Assembly (NCBI GenBank): GCA_944350395.1
Contig: CALVPA010000077.1
Coordinates: 1 to 41,563 of the forward strand
Length of the DNA stretch: 41,563 nt
Reading direction: 5' to 3'
From: an uncultured Bacilli bacterium
GTDB taxonomy: Bacteria; Bacillota_I; Bacilli_A; RF39; UBA660
Shown: positions 23,992 through 32,652 of the stretch, piece after piece
Position numbering within the stretch: the first letter of the stretch is position 1
Layout: each line of letters opens with the position of its first letter
Notes under the pieces: model-generated
What the model was told of the DNA's origin: nothing
What the model saw: the letters and a program-made list of their open reading frames with translations, nothing else
Database searches by the model: none
Program-made: the position numbers and the translations under genes

Positions 23992-24016
23992 AAAAAAACT
24001 GACACTTGGGTCAGTT
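23992..24016 (-). terminator. rpsD terminator
   Basis: On the minus strand AACTGAC (24016-24010) pairs with GTCAGTT (24003-23997) over a 6-nt loop and runs into seven T. Confidence 0.85.
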
Positions 24017-24020
24017 CTTA

Positions 24021-24623
24021 TTATCTGTTATAGAATTCAACTATCAATGATTCGTTGATTTCAGCGTTAAGTTCATTTCTTTCTGGATATCTTACATAAG
24101 TACCAGACATCTTCTTTTCATCGAATTCTACAAATGCTGGACGAGTAACTTTGTTCTCAAGTGCAGCTTTAATTGCAGGATGTTCGAGTGAATTTTCTTT
24201 AATATTGATAGTACTTCCTGGTTTAACTGTGTATGATGGAATATCTACTTTTTTACCATTTACTAGAATGTGTCCATGATTTACTAATTGTCTAGCACCA
24301 CGTCTAGTATTAGCAAGTCCCATTCTATAAACTAAGTTATCAAGTCTGCTTTCCAATAATTTAAAGAAATTATCGCCAGCGATTCCTTCCATCTTAGAAG
24401 CTTTTTCAAAAGTTCTCTTGAATTGTTTTTCAGTTAATCCATACATGAATCTCATCTTTTGTTTTTCTTGTAACTGCATTCCATATTCGCTAGATTTTTT
24501 CTTTCTGTCAGTTCCATGTTGTCCTGGAGCATAAGGTCTCTTAGCTAATTCCTTACCAGTTTCTAAAGTAGAAAAACCGAGTCTACGAGATTTCTTGTAA
24601 ACAGGTCCTGTATATCTTGCCAT
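24021..24623 (-). CDS. rpsD: 30S ribosomal protein S4
   Basis: This 200-aa S4 starts [17 protein letters not shown], with the S4 RNA-binding domain at [40 protein letters not shown]. It nucleates 30S assembly and in Firmicutes also represses its own synthesis by binding the mRNA leader. The start is ATG 24623 with AAGGAG 8 nt upstream. The frame stays open another 47 codons upstream, but that stretch is the structured leader. It carries a consensus promoter and its own terminator and converges on rplT. Confidence 0.97.
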   Translation of the reverse strand: MARYTGPVYKKSRRLGFSTLETGKELAKRPYAPGQHGTDRKKKSSEYGMQLQEKQKMRFMYGLTEKQFKRTFEKASKMEGIAGDNFFKLLESRLDNLVYRMGLANTRRGARQLVNHGHILVNGKKVDIPSYTVKPGSTINIKENSLEHPAIKAALENKVTRPAFVEFDEKKMSGTYVRYPERNELNAEINESLIVEFYNR

Positions 24624-24772
24624 GTGAATACTCCTTTCCTTAAAATTTGCTTTTACGAAAATTCTACGAATCCATTCTATGGGAGTTTGTAATTTGTTCG
24701 CTCGGCAGTAAGTTACTAAAGACGAGTACAAACACATATAGAACAAAAGGGTAGCAACTGCCATAAATGCTA
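24624..24772 (-). ncRNA. S4-type autoregulatory leader of rpsD (pseudoknot)
   Basis: On the minus strand, stems nest as TTCTAT (24743-24738) with ATAGAA (24680-24675), GTTTGTA (24733-24727) with TACAAAC (24691-24685) and CTCG (24726-24723) with CGAG (24704-24701). GGCAGT (24762-24757), upstream of these stems, can pair with ACTGCC (24709-24704) in the loop, giving a pseudoknot as known for Firmicutes rpsD leaders. S4 itself is the expected ligand. Confidence 0.78.
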
Positions 24773-24778
24773 ATAAGT

Positions 24779-24807
24779 ATTATACACACATAAAGTCTAT
24801 TTGTCAA
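24779..24807 (-). promoter_or_regulatory. rpsD promoter
   Basis: On the minus strand consensus TTGACA (24807-24802), a 17-nt spacer and consensus TATAAT (24784-24779). Confidence 0.93.
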
Positions 24808-24865
24808 AGACAATCGAAATGTTTTAAAATAATATAGAAAAAAATTGGCAAATTATAACAACACC

Positions 24866-24894
24866 TTGCAATAAATGACAAATTATTATATAAT
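24866..24894 (+). promoter_or_regulatory. ezrA promoter
   Basis: TTGCAA (24866-24871), a 17-nt spacer and TATAAT (24889-24894). It is divergent from the rpsD promoter and does not overlap it. Confidence 0.85.
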
Positions 24895-24922
24895 TCAAAT
24901 AGTAGAAAAGGACTGTGGTCGT

Positions 24923-26644
24923 ATGAGTGATACTATTAAACTTCTATGCCTAACTTATGTTTTGCTCGCAATAGCAATTATAATAGTAGTGCTCATACTT
25001 ATGGGAAAACATAACAAAAAGAAATACGGTTACATATTAGATACTCTCGAAAGAGAGAAAAATCTTATAATTAATGCAAATATTTTAAGCGAATTAAACA
25101 AAGTTGAAAGCATGATAAACTCTAAGGAAATAGAGAATAAGTATGAGGAGTGGAAGAGAAGATTCGATGAGATAAAAAATGTTGATGTGCCTAACCTCAC
25201 CGACCATTTAATCGAAATTGAAGATTTGTTTGCAACTAAAAAATATAAAGAAATAGAACCTACGCTTGCAAAAGTCGAACTCAGTATTTATCACGTGAAG
25301 ACAAAAGCAAATTATTTGTTAGAGGAGATTAAAAACTTGACACTTAGTGAAGAGAGAAATAGAGAGACTGTCACGAAACTAAAGGGCAAATACAGAAATA
25401 TTTTGAGCATATATCACGACAATGAGAATACTTATGCTCTCATTAAAAAACCGATAGAACTTCAATTCGAGACGATCGATAAACTGTTTAGTGCATTTGA
25501 AATATCTATGGAAAAAAATTCTTTCAGCGAAGTAGCGAAGATAATTAAGGCACTCGACGACTCGATAAACAATCTAGATTTAGTAATAGACGAATCTCCC
25601 GAAATAATTTTACTCGGTGCAAGACTCATTCCTAAAAAGATGGTCGATATCGGAAACATATATAGCAAGATGTGTAAAGAAGGTTACAACTTAGACTACC
25701 TCAATATCGAATACAACATAAATGAAGCAGAGAAAAAGATTGCCGACATATTCGATAGACTTAACGTGTTAAATTTAGAAGACTCTACACTAGAATTAAA
25801 GACGATGTCCACTTATTTCGATGGAATCTACAACGATTTCGATAAAGAGAGACTTGCTAAGGCTTCGTTTAACGAAATAGGCAGAAGTATTGCACTTAAA
25901 ACAGCTAAATTATCTAAAATTGCAACCAATTTAAATAGGAGACTAGATGACATAAAACGTACCTATGAAATAACCAATGACGATGTAAGAGGTCTTAATA
26001 TAATAGAAGCATCTATTAAAGGAATCGAAGAAGACTACGATATGCTAGTTACGAGTGCAAGAAATAGATCTTTTGCTTTTTCTAAACTCAATAAGGATAT
26101 GCAAGATTTAAACGTAAGATTAACAAAAATAGAGGACAATCTAGATTCTATACTTAGACTTATAAACGGATTTAAAGAAGATGAACAAAGAGCACACGAT
26201 CAGTTAGATGAGATTAAAATAATACTAGCGAGCAGTAAAGAAAAGATTAATTCTTATAAACTTCCTGTAGTACCTAAGAAATACTATATAGAACTCAGCG
26301 AAGCAACTGAAGCGATAAATGAGATGATTAAAGAACTTGAGAAGAAACCTTTAAACATAGATGTCCTTAATACCCGAGTAGACACTGCTAGGGATTTGAC
26401 ACTAAAACTATATAAGACTACGAATGAGACAGTTAAGACTGCATCTATGAGTGAGCATGCAATAGTCTATGGTAACAGATATAGAGCAACTAATTCTAGA
26501 GTTGATGCAGGTTTAAATAAAGCTGAGAGTTTATTTTATAGGGGATGCTTTAAAGCAAGCTTGGAAGATGCTATAAATGCTATAAATATAGTAGAACCAG
26601 GAATACACGAAAGACTATTAAAAGACTGTAAAACAGGCGATTAA
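24923..26644 (+). CDS. ezrA: Septation ring formation regulator EzrA
   Basis: This 573-aa protein has one N-terminal transmembrane helix (about residues 8-28) followed by a cytosolic, almost entirely helical spectrin-like rod. Family signatures include EKNLIINANILSELNKVE near the membrane, and near the C-terminus MSEHAIVYGNRYRATN and a-x-x-LFYRGCFKASLEDAI. EzrA binds FtsZ, controls Z-ring placement and links division to wall synthesis in Bacilli. The start is ATG 24923, since AAAGGA lies about 10 nt upstream; 16 upstream codons lie across the promoter. The CapA-like gene begins 28 nt after the stop. Confidence 0.93.
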   Translation: MSDTIKLLCLTYVLLAIAIIIVVLILMGKHNKKKYGYILDTLEREKNLIINANILSELNKVESMINSKEIENKYEEWKRRFDEIKNVDVPNLTDHLIEIEDLFATKKYKEIEPTLAKVELSIYHVKTKANYLLEEIKNLTLSEERNRETVTKLKGKYRNILSIYHDNENTYALIKKPIELQFETIDKLFSAFEISMEKNSFSEVAKIIKALDDSINNLDLVIDESPEIILLGARLIPKKMVDIGNIYSKMCKEGYNLDYLNIEYNINEAEKKIADIFDRLNVLNLEDSTLELKTMSTYFDGIYNDFDKERLAKASFNEIGRSIALKTAKLSKIATNLNRRLDDIKRTYEITNDDVRGLNIIEASIKGIEEDYDMLVTSARNRSFAFSKLNKDMQDLNVRLTKIEDNLDSILRLINGFKEDEQRAHDQLDEIKIILASSKEKINSYKLPVVPKKYYIELSEATEAINEMIKELEKKPLNIDVLNTRVDTARDLTLKLYKTTNETVKTASMSEHAIVYGNRYRATNSRVDAGLNKAESLFYRGCFKASLEDAINAINIVEPGIHERLLKDCKTGD

Positions 26645-26672
26645 ATGAAAGATATAGACATATTATTATAGT

Positions 26673-27767
26673 ATGAAGAAATTTTTTATACTGATAATAT
26701 GTCTTTTACTATGCTCTTGTTCTTTTAATAGTCCAGTATTTAGAGAAGTTATCATCGATGAAGAAAAGCCTAATAGTACTAAGTTAACTCTTACGATGGA
26801 TGGTGATGCTTTAGTGCATTCTCCCATATATTTAGATGCTTATGAAAATGGAAGATATAACTTTGCTAAAATGTTTACAGAACTAGAAGATACGTTTAAA
26901 TCGAGTGATCTTATGTACTATAATCAGGAAACAATATTAGGAGGTAAAGAACTAGGGTACTCTGGATATCCCAGATTTAATACACCTGACGAATTCGGTA
27001 GCACTATGATATCTTTGGGTTTTAATATTGTAAGTAGAGCGAATAATCACACATTGGATAAGGGAGAGGCTGGTATACTACATTCTTGCAACTTTTGGAA
27101 CAAATATCCCGGCATACTTACAAACGGCAGTGCTTGTACACAAGATGAAAGAGAAAATCCGCGCATATTGGAAGCAAACGGTATAACGTATGCATTACTT
27201 AGCTACACAATATCGACTAATGGACTTGTAAGTCCAAACGATTACTATGTTAATATTTATAGCGACGAAAGAGTTAAAGATGATGTACAAAAGATAAGAG
27301 GCTCGTGCGATTTACTCTTAGTTAGTATGCACTGGGGAGATGAGTATAAATCTATTCCAAACGATGAACAAAAGCGTATAGCGAAATATTTAGCCGATTT
27401 AGATGTCGATATAGTGATTGGTACTCATCCACATATAATTGAACCTATCGAATGGATTAAAGACACATTAGTTATCTATTCTCTTGGAAATTTTATCTCT
27501 AACCAAAGCAAGACGAATGACTATAATCGTCTAATCGGATTACTCGTAAATGTCGATATTATAAAGACGAGCACTAAAGATAAATCGAGTGTCATTTTAG
27601 ATAATCTAAATTCGGAGTTGATATATACTAGTTATGAGAATAGCTCCAACTACAAAGTTATACCTTTTTCTAAGTTAGATGACTCTATTTTAAAAGATTA
27701 TAAATCCTATAAGATTAAATATGAATCGATAATTAAATACTATGATCAAAACATAATTACAAAATAA
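26673..27767 (+). CDS. CapA-family metallophosphatase-like lipoprotein
   Basis: This 364-aa protein has a lipoprotein signal peptide ending LCSC (Cys about residue 16), so it is anchored outside the membrane. The PGA_cap fold follows: MDGDALVHSPIY (metal-binding D-x-D-x-x-x-H variant), NQETILGG, VSRANNHTLDKG (N-N-H), VSMHWGDEY and GTHPHIIEPIEW, then IYSLGNFIS. These motifs match CapA/PgsA proteins linked to poly-gamma-glutamate or other capsule handling, but no capsule synthesis genes are near. No Shine-Dalgarno precedes ATG 26673. A TATTAT box ends 6 nt before it, so the mRNA may be leaderless. Confidence 0.88.
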   Translation: MKKFFILIICLLLCSCSFNSPVFREVIIDEEKPNSTKLTLTMDGDALVHSPIYLDAYENGRYNFAKMFTELEDTFKSSDLMYYNQETILGGKELGYSGYPRFNTPDEFGSTMISLGFNIVSRANNHTLDKGEAGILHSCNFWNKYPGILTNGSACTQDERENPRILEANGITYALLSYTISTNGLVSPNDYYVNIYSDERVKDDVQKIRGSCDLLLVSMHWGDEYKSIPNDEQKRIAKYLADLDVDIVIGTHPHIIEPIEWIKDTLVIYSLGNFISNQSKTNDYNRLIGLLVNVDIIKTSTKDKSSVILDNLNSELIYTSYENSSNYKVIPFSKLDDSILKDYKSYKIKYESIIKYYDQNIITK

Positions 27768-27802
27768 ATTATAAAATGTTATAAGAGATGTAAGAAAAAT
27801 AT

Positions 27803-27830
27803 TTGTAATAATTTTTAGGTATGATATACT
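27803..27830 (+). promoter_or_regulatory. Promoter of the cysteine desulfurase-thiI operon
   Basis: TTGTAA (27803-27808), a 16-nt spacer and TATACT (27825-27830). AGGTGA starts about 8 nt after the -10. Confidence 0.65.
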
Positions 27831-27851
27831 ATAAGGGTAGGTGAGTTTTAT

Positions 27852-28985
27852 ATGATATATTTAGATTATTCAGCGACTACTCCAGTAAGTAAAGAAGTTT
27901 TAGATAGTTACATAAAGGTTACCAAGGAATATATTGGTAACCCTAATTCTCTACATTCTCTAGGAGAAAAGTCACATGAACTTATGGAAAGTGCAACTAA
28001 ACAGATATGTGATATTTTAGATATAGATGAAAAGGAAATTATTTATACTAGTGGATCAACTGAAGCAAACAATTTAGCAATTATAGGTTATGCTCTTAAA
28101 AATTCTAAACGAGGAAAGAACATAGTAGTATCTAAATTAGAGCATCCTTCTATCTATGGAATATGCGATTACTTAAAGACTTTTGGCTTTACAATTACGT
28201 ATGTAGATAACAATGAGGAAGGATTAATAGATTTCGAGGATTTAAAGAACAAGGTTAAATCCGATACTATACTAGTGAGTATCGTAGCAGTAAACAGTGA
28301 GGTGGGCATCAGACAGCCTCTCAAAACTTTGAGACAGATAATTAAAAAACAAAACGAAAATACAGTATTCCATTCCGATATGACTCAGGCAGTTGGAAAG
28401 GTGAACATAAATTTACACGACGTAGATATGGCTTCACTTTCGAGTCATAAGATATATGGCCCTAAAGGTATAGGAATGCTTTATAAGAATGAAAAGATAA
28501 ATGTCGAACCTATAATTCACGGAGCAGATAACTCACTAAGAGGTGGTACTCCAAGTCTTCCTCTCATCGTAGCTTTTTCTAAAGCACTTAGAATAGCTGT
28601 TACAAACTGTTCTAAAAACGAGAGTGTAGTCAAACTTTTAAATGAAAAATTATCGAGTACAATTTCAAAATATCCTAAGATTAAAATAAATAAGACTGCT
28701 TATTCGATTCCACATATATTTAATATAAGTCTAATGAACATTAAACCGGAAACATTCATTCACGCTCTAGAGAAAAGAGACATATATGTAGGTAGCAATA
28801 CTGCATGTTCTAAAGGAGGCATCTCTAGTACACTTATGGCTTTATACAGCGATAAAACTAGAGCGCTAACTTCCATTCGCATATGTCTTTCTCATTTGAC
28901 AAGTTTCGACGACATAAATAAATTTTTATATTCGTTCGACATAGTCTATAATAAGTTATCAGAATTAGGTGATAAGCTTGAATAA
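27852..28985 (+). CDS. Cysteine desulfurase (NifS/IscS family, thiI-linked)
   Basis: This 377-aa PLP enzyme takes sulfur from cysteine and carries it as a persulfide. It starts MIYLDYSATTPVSKEVL. The PLP lysine lies in SLSSHKIYGPKG, the PLP-binding His/Asp pair in FHSDMTQAVGK, and the active-site Cys in SNTACSKGGISSTL. It overlaps thiI by 8 nt, as in the nifZ-thiI pairs of Bacilli. So it is probably the dedicated sulfur donor for 4-thiouridine in tRNA, and possibly for thiamine, rather than the general Fe-S desulfurase. Confidence 0.95.
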   Translation: MIYLDYSATTPVSKEVLDSYIKVTKEYIGNPNSLHSLGEKSHELMESATKQICDILDIDEKEIIYTSGSTEANNLAIIGYALKNSKRGKNIVVSKLEHPSIYGICDYLKTFGFTITYVDNNEEGLIDFEDLKNKVKSDTILVSIVAVNSEVGIRQPLKTLRQIIKKQNENTVFHSDMTQAVGKVNINLHDVDMASLSSHKIYGPKGIGMLYKNEKINVEPIIHGADNSLRGGTPSLPLIVAFSKALRIAVTNCSKNESVVKLLNEKLSSTISKYPKIKINKTAYSIPHIFNISLMNIKPETFIHALEKRDIYVGSNTACSKGGISSTLMALYSDKTRALTSIRICLSHLTSFDDINKFLYSFDIVYNKLSELGDKLE

Positions 28986-30159
28986 ACTCATAATAATAAA
29001 ATATGGAGAACTGACGACTAAAAAGGGAAATATCAAATTTTTTATAAAGACTCTCAAGAAAAATATTGACTGTGCTTTAGAAGGTTTAGATTACAAGATT
29101 GAATATGATAACGGTAGAATGTTCATATTCTCAAACGATTTAGACGAGATAGAAAAAAGGCTTAGATACATCTTTGGAATACACGAGATAATAATTGGCT
29201 ACGAATACGACTCTATAGATATAGAAGATTTAAAGAAAAATTTGATAGAGTTAATTAAGAATAAAGAATTAGATACTTTTAAAGTCGAGACGAAGAGAAG
29301 CTATAAAGGTTATCCTATTACGAGCATGGAAGTTAGTAGAATTTTAGGTGGTGTAGTACTCGCAAATGCACATGGTGCAAAGGTCGATGTACATAATCCA
29401 AAGACAGTTATAGATGTAGAAATAAGATTCAATAAAGCTTACATATATTTTGGAGGAGAAAGTGGATTACACGGTTATCCTCTAGGAGTGCAGGGTAAAG
29501 GATTGCTCATGTTAAGTGGAGGAATAGATTCTCCTGTTTCAGGATATCTTGCGATGAAGAGGGGAATCAGAATCGAATGCATTTATTTTGAAAGTCCTCC
29601 TCATACGAGCGATGCTGCTAAAGAAAAGGTAAAATCTCTAGTACGAATTTTATCTAAATATTCGGGTTATATAAAATTACACGTGATAAATTTTACTGAA
29701 ATACAGGAAGAAATCTATAAAAATATATCACACGAATATTTGATCACGATAATGAGAAGAATGATGTACAGAATAAGTGAGAGAATAGCTCACAAGAATA
29801 ACTGTAAAATCATCATAAATGGCGAATCTATAGGACAAGTTGCAAGTCAAACACTTACGAGTATGAGTGTCATAAACGAGACAATAAGAATGCCCGTCAT
29901 AAGACCGGTCGCATGTCTCGATAAACTCGAAATAATAGACATTGCTAAAAAAATAGATACTTATGAGACGAGCATACTTCCGTATGAAGACTGCTGCACT
30001 ATTTTTGTTCCGGATCATCCAGTAATTAATCCTGAGTTAAATAAGTGCGTAGAATATGAGAAACTCATAGATTGGCCTTTACTAATCGATAAAGCGATTT
30101 CAAACGAAGAAGTAATAAAGATTACAAAAGAGAACGAAAACTTTAAAGATTTACTGTAA
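28978..30159 (+). CDS. thiI: tRNA 4-thiouridine synthetase ThiI
   Basis: This 393-aa enzyme adenylates U8 of tRNA and inserts sulfur. The ferredoxin-like/THUMP part (residues about 1-165) contains KVETKRSYKGYPITSMEVSR. The PP-loop ATPase domain has LLMLSGGIDSPVSGYLAMKRG and later IINGESIGQVASQTL. There is no C-terminal rhodanese domain, as in Bacilli. The start is TTG 28978, 4 nt after AGGTGAT and inside the last codons of the desulfurase gene; a GTG at 28969 would overlap the ribosome-binding site. The overlap indicates translational coupling of donor and acceptor. Confidence 0.96.
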   Translation: MNKLIIIKYGELTTKKGNIKFFIKTLKKNIDCALEGLDYKIEYDNGRMFIFSNDLDEIEKRLRYIFGIHEIIIGYEYDSIDIEDLKKNLIELIKNKELDTFKVETKRSYKGYPITSMEVSRILGGVVLANAHGAKVDVHNPKTVIDVEIRFNKAYIYFGGESGLHGYPLGVQGKGLLMLSGGIDSPVSGYLAMKRGIRIECIYFESPPHTSDAAKEKVKSLVRILSKYSGYIKLHVINFTEIQEEIYKNISHEYLITIMRRMMYRISERIAHKNNCKIIINGESIGQVASQTLTSMSVINETIRMPVIRPVACLDKLEIIDIAKKIDTYETSILPYEDCCTIFVPDHPVINPELNKCVEYEKLIDWPLLIDKAISNEEVIKITKENENFKDLL

Positions 30160-30177
30160 ATATTGCAAAATTCGACA

Positions 30178-30210
30178 AAAAAATCATATTCATGAGAGTA
30201 TGATTTTTTT
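30178..30210 (+). terminator. thiI terminator abutting the sirA ribosome-binding site
   Basis: AAAAAATCATA (30178-30188) and TATGATTTTTT (30199-30209) form an 11-bp stem with a 10-nt loop. AGGTGAT of the next gene starts one base after the T-tract. Confidence 0.8.
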
Positions 30211-30220
30211 AGGTGATGTC

Positions 30221-30625
30221 ATGCGAACATTTTATATTTTTAAGATAAATAGAGAATTCAAAACTATCACTAGAAATAAACCTTATAATCTATATTTAGC
30301 TCTGGACAACATTCATTCGATGAATAGTGAAAACGTTTCTTTAGCATACAAGTTATTCGATGAAATATGCGACATGCCAAATACTAAAGAGTTAAACTTG
30401 ACTATATTTAACGAATATAAAGATAGCGATTATTACATAAAATTTAACAATAATCACCTCATCAATAATTACTATACGACAGAAAACTCTAAGTTAACTA
30501 TAAATAAGACTTATCTAAAACTCAAAAGTAGTTTAAATAATCCAACCTTTTTTAAAGCTCTTAAAAATATACCCAATTTATTCGTCATAGACTTCGCTTC
30601 TAAAGACTATTTTTGGTTGTCATGA
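30221..30625 (+). CDS. sirA: SirA-like inhibitor of DnaA (YneE family)
   Basis: This 134-aa protein begins MRTFYIFKINREF, like the Y-Y-I-Y-x-I start of SirA. Its end, FFKALKNIPNLFVIDFASKDYFWL, aligns well with the SirA C-terminus. yneF follows at once, the same order as yneE(sirA)-yneF in Bacillus. SirA binds DnaA domain I and blocks new replication rounds, in Bacillus during sporulation. The start is ATG 30221 with AGGTGAT 3 nt before; the frame upstream runs through the thiI terminator. Similarity in the middle is weak, so the name rests on both ends and on gene order. Confidence 0.75.
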   Translation: MRTFYIFKINREFKTITRNKPYNLYLALDNIHSMNSENVSLAYKLFDEICDMPNTKELNLTIFNEYKDSDYYIKFNNNHLINNYYTTENSKLTINKTYLKLKSSLNNPTFFKALKNIPNLFVIDFASKDYFWLS

Positions 30626-30645
30626 ATTATATTTTCTAGTATAAT
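30617..30645 (+). promoter_or_regulatory. yneF promoter
   Basis: TTGTCA (30617-30622, inside the last sirA codons), a 17-nt spacer and TATAAT (30640-30645). Confidence 0.8.
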
Positions 30646-30668
30646 TAAGTCGAGGGAGATGAATTTAT

Positions 30669-30881
30669 ATGTGGCAAGATATACTATTAGTTATAATTGG
30701 ATTATTAGTAGGTTTAATAGCAGGATTCTTTTTTGCTAGAAAATATATGAAAAAATACTTAAGACAAAATCCACCGATCAATGAAAAGATGATCGAAGCG
30801 ATGATGAGCAGTATGGGCAGAAAACCTAGCCAAAAGCAAGTAAAACAAGTCATGGCTCAAATGAACAGATTTAATAAATAA
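30669..30881 (+). CDS. yneF: YneF-like small membrane protein (UPF0154)
   Basis: This 70-aa protein has one N-terminal transmembrane helix ([22 protein letters not shown]) and the UPF0154 core [29 protein letters not shown]. Its function is unknown. It is a widespread marker of Bacilli, and relatives in Mollicutes keep it too. GGGAG lies 10 nt before the ATG. A bidirectional terminator shared with add follows. Confidence 0.93.
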   Translation: MWQDILLVIIGLLVGLIAGFFFARKYMKKYLRQNPPINEKMIEAMMSSMGRKPSQKQVKQVMAQMNRFNK

Positions 30882-30883
30882 TT

Positions 30884-30918
30884 AAAACTCTTCCGAAGTT
30901 TATGGAAGAGTTTTTTCA
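30884..30918. terminator. Bidirectional terminator between yneF and add
   Basis: AAAACTCTTCC (30884-30894) and GGAAGAGTTTT (30904-30914) form an 11-bp stem with a 9-nt loop and A/T tracts on both sides. It covers the add stop codon. Confidence 0.87.
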
Positions 30919-31883
30919 TAGTTTTCTTTAAGTATTTCTTTGAGTTCTTTTTTTTCTAAATCGCTCAAAAATGAATGATCTAAAGAAATTAGGTTTGATT
31001 TGTAGAAGTCTTGTGTATCAAATCCGAAGTATTTGCTTAGTTTAGCATATTCTTTGCTAAGAGTAGTATCTGATACTGTTCTATTATCGGTATTAATAGT
31101 TATCTCTACACCTGAATCGATGAGCCTTTTTATCGGGTGATCTAGGTAACTTTGTACTGCTTTTGTGTTTACGTTGCTCGTAAGACATATCTCCAAGGGG
31201 ATATTTTTTTTCTTTAGATTTTCCATCGTATCAAAATTCGTAATAGCTTTTATACCATGACCAATTCTAGAAGCACCGAATGATATTGCATCATCGATAT
31301 CAGTGTGCGAACCCGCTTCGCCAGCATGAACGGTAAAAGGAACATTATTTTTTCTAGCATACTCGAATAATTCTTTAAATTCACTTGTAGGATAATTTTC
31401 TTCAGATCCAGCTAAATCGATTGCACAAACTCCTTTGCCGAGATATTTTTTGGCAGCATCTATCACTTTTTTGTTATCTTCAAAACTCATATTTCTCATC
31501 ATACAGAGGATCAGATTAAACTTTAAAAATGTCCTTTTGGCACCCTTAAGTACAGTATCGATGACATCATCTATTTCTAGATTTTTTGATGTATGTAAGA
31601 TTGGTGCAAAACGTATTTCAGCGTAGATGCAATTGTCTTTTATGAGGTCTTCACAAAGTTCGAAGGCTGCTTCTTTTAAATGGCTTTTTGTTTGGAGAAG
31701 AGAGACGGGCAGTTCAAAAAGTTTTAGATAATCGTTTAGATCTTTAGTTTTACTTCCCGATACTAATAGTTCTTTAACTTTATCTTCTTGCTTTCCTGTC
31801 CACTCAGAAACTGTTTCTATTCTCAAAGAACCATCTAAGTGACAGTGCAGTTCTATCTTTTTTAATTTGTCATACTTTCCCAT
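30900..31883 (-). CDS. add: Adenosine deaminase
   Basis: This 327-aa zinc enzyme converts adenosine to inosine. Metal ligands are visible in ELHCHLDGSLR (His-x-His), VHAGEAG (His, with the catalytic Glu) and ITINTDNRTVS (Asp), and IGHGIKA carries the active-site His. It starts one base after the deoD stop, so the two genes are co-translated. deoD then splits inosine or adenosine to base and ribose-1-phosphate, giving purine salvage and pentose use. Confidence 0.96.
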   Translation of the reverse strand: MGKYDKLKKIELHCHLDGSLRIETVSEWTGKQEDKVKELLVSGSKTKDLNDYLKLFELPVSLLQTKSHLKEAAFELCEDLIKDNCIYAEIRFAPILHTSKNLEIDDVIDTVLKGAKRTFLKFNLILCMMRNMSFEDNKKVIDAAKKYLGKGVCAIDLAGSEENYPTSEFKELFEYARKNNVPFTVHAGEAGSHTDIDDAISFGASRIGHGIKAITNFDTMENLKKKNIPLEICLTSNVNTKAVQSYLDHPIKRLIDSGVEITINTDNRTVSDTTLSKEYAKLSKYFGFDTQDFYKSNLISLDHSFLSDLEKKELKEILKENYEKTLP

Positions 31884-31884
31884 A

Positions 31885-32598
31885 TCATCTAATTATGGCA
31901 TCCAAAGCGAGTTTTATCATATCGTTTAGAGATGTTTCCCTTTCTTCAGTGGTAAGATTTATATTTGGCGTAAATTTGCTATCCACTATTGTGAGTATTG
32001 AAGCTGTCTTAATCCCCGTTATTTTACCGATATAGTAAAGAGCAAACGTTTCCATCTCGCTAGCGAGTGGATCTGTAAATGCGAGTCTTGCTAGAGTAGG
32101 AGTGATGTCACTGTATACATCAAAAACGTCACTTGTTAAAATAGGTCCAAAGTGCACATTTATATTGTCATCTTTAGTTGTCTTTATATCTTCAATTAGT
32201 GAACTATCTGCATATTGAGTGTCACTATTATCTCCTCCAAATGATAATGCAAATGTACTAAGACTTTTCGCACATTCGGCAACGACTAAATCACGCACCT
32301 TTATATCACTATTCAAGGCTCCTGCACTACCTATCCTTATAATCTTTTTTACTCCATAAAATTTGGCAAGTTCGTATGAATATATTCCCATACTTGGTAT
32401 ACCCATACCAGAACCTATGACTGTAACTTTCTTGCCTTTGTAAGTACCCGTATATCCGAGCATATTTCTCACTTCATTTACAAGATTAGAACCTTCTAAA
32501 AAGTTTTCTGCAATATATTTTGCTCTTAGAGGATCTCCTGGCATCAATACTAATTCACTTATATTTTCTTTATCAGTTACTATGTGTACTGGGTTCAT
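31885..32598 (-). CDS. deoD: Purine nucleoside phosphorylase, DeoD type
   Basis: This 237-aa hexameric-type phosphorylase has LVLMPGDPLRAKYIAE (phosphate-binding Arg), GSGMGIPSMGIYSYEL, IIRIGSAGAL and SEMETFALY (ribose-binding Met-Glu). The catalytic Asp is in TIVDSKF, where many homologues have SDH. AGGATGTGAT precedes the ATG. A TATAAT box (32626-32621, minus strand) follows the gatD terminator directly, so deoD-add is its own unit. Confidence 0.95.
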   Translation of the reverse strand: MNPVHIVTDKENISELVLMPGDPLRAKYIAENFLEGSNLVNEVRNMLGYTGTYKGKKVTVIGSGMGIPSMGIYSYELAKFYGVKKIIRIGSAGALNSDIKVRDLVVAECAKSLSTFALSFGGDNSDTQYADSSLIEDIKTTKDDNINVHFGPILTSDVFDVYSDITPTLARLAFTDPLASEMETFALYYIGKITGIKTASILTIVDSKFTPNINLTTEERETSLNDMIKLALDAIIR

Positions 32599-32628
32599 TT
32601 ATTATCACATCCTAAAAAAAATTATAAC

Positions 32629-32652
32629 AAAAAAGACTAGTTTGTTCTAGTC
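32629..32652 (-). terminator. gatD terminator
   Basis: On the minus strand GACTAG (32652-32647) pairs with CTAGTC (32640-32635) over a 6-nt loop and is followed by six T. The deoD -10 box lies just beyond. Confidence 0.75.

Noticed and set aside
24624..24764. Extra N-terminal 47 residues of S4
   Set aside because: The stretch forms the structured leader, and MARYTGP at 24623 matches the universal S4 start with a strong ribosome-binding site.
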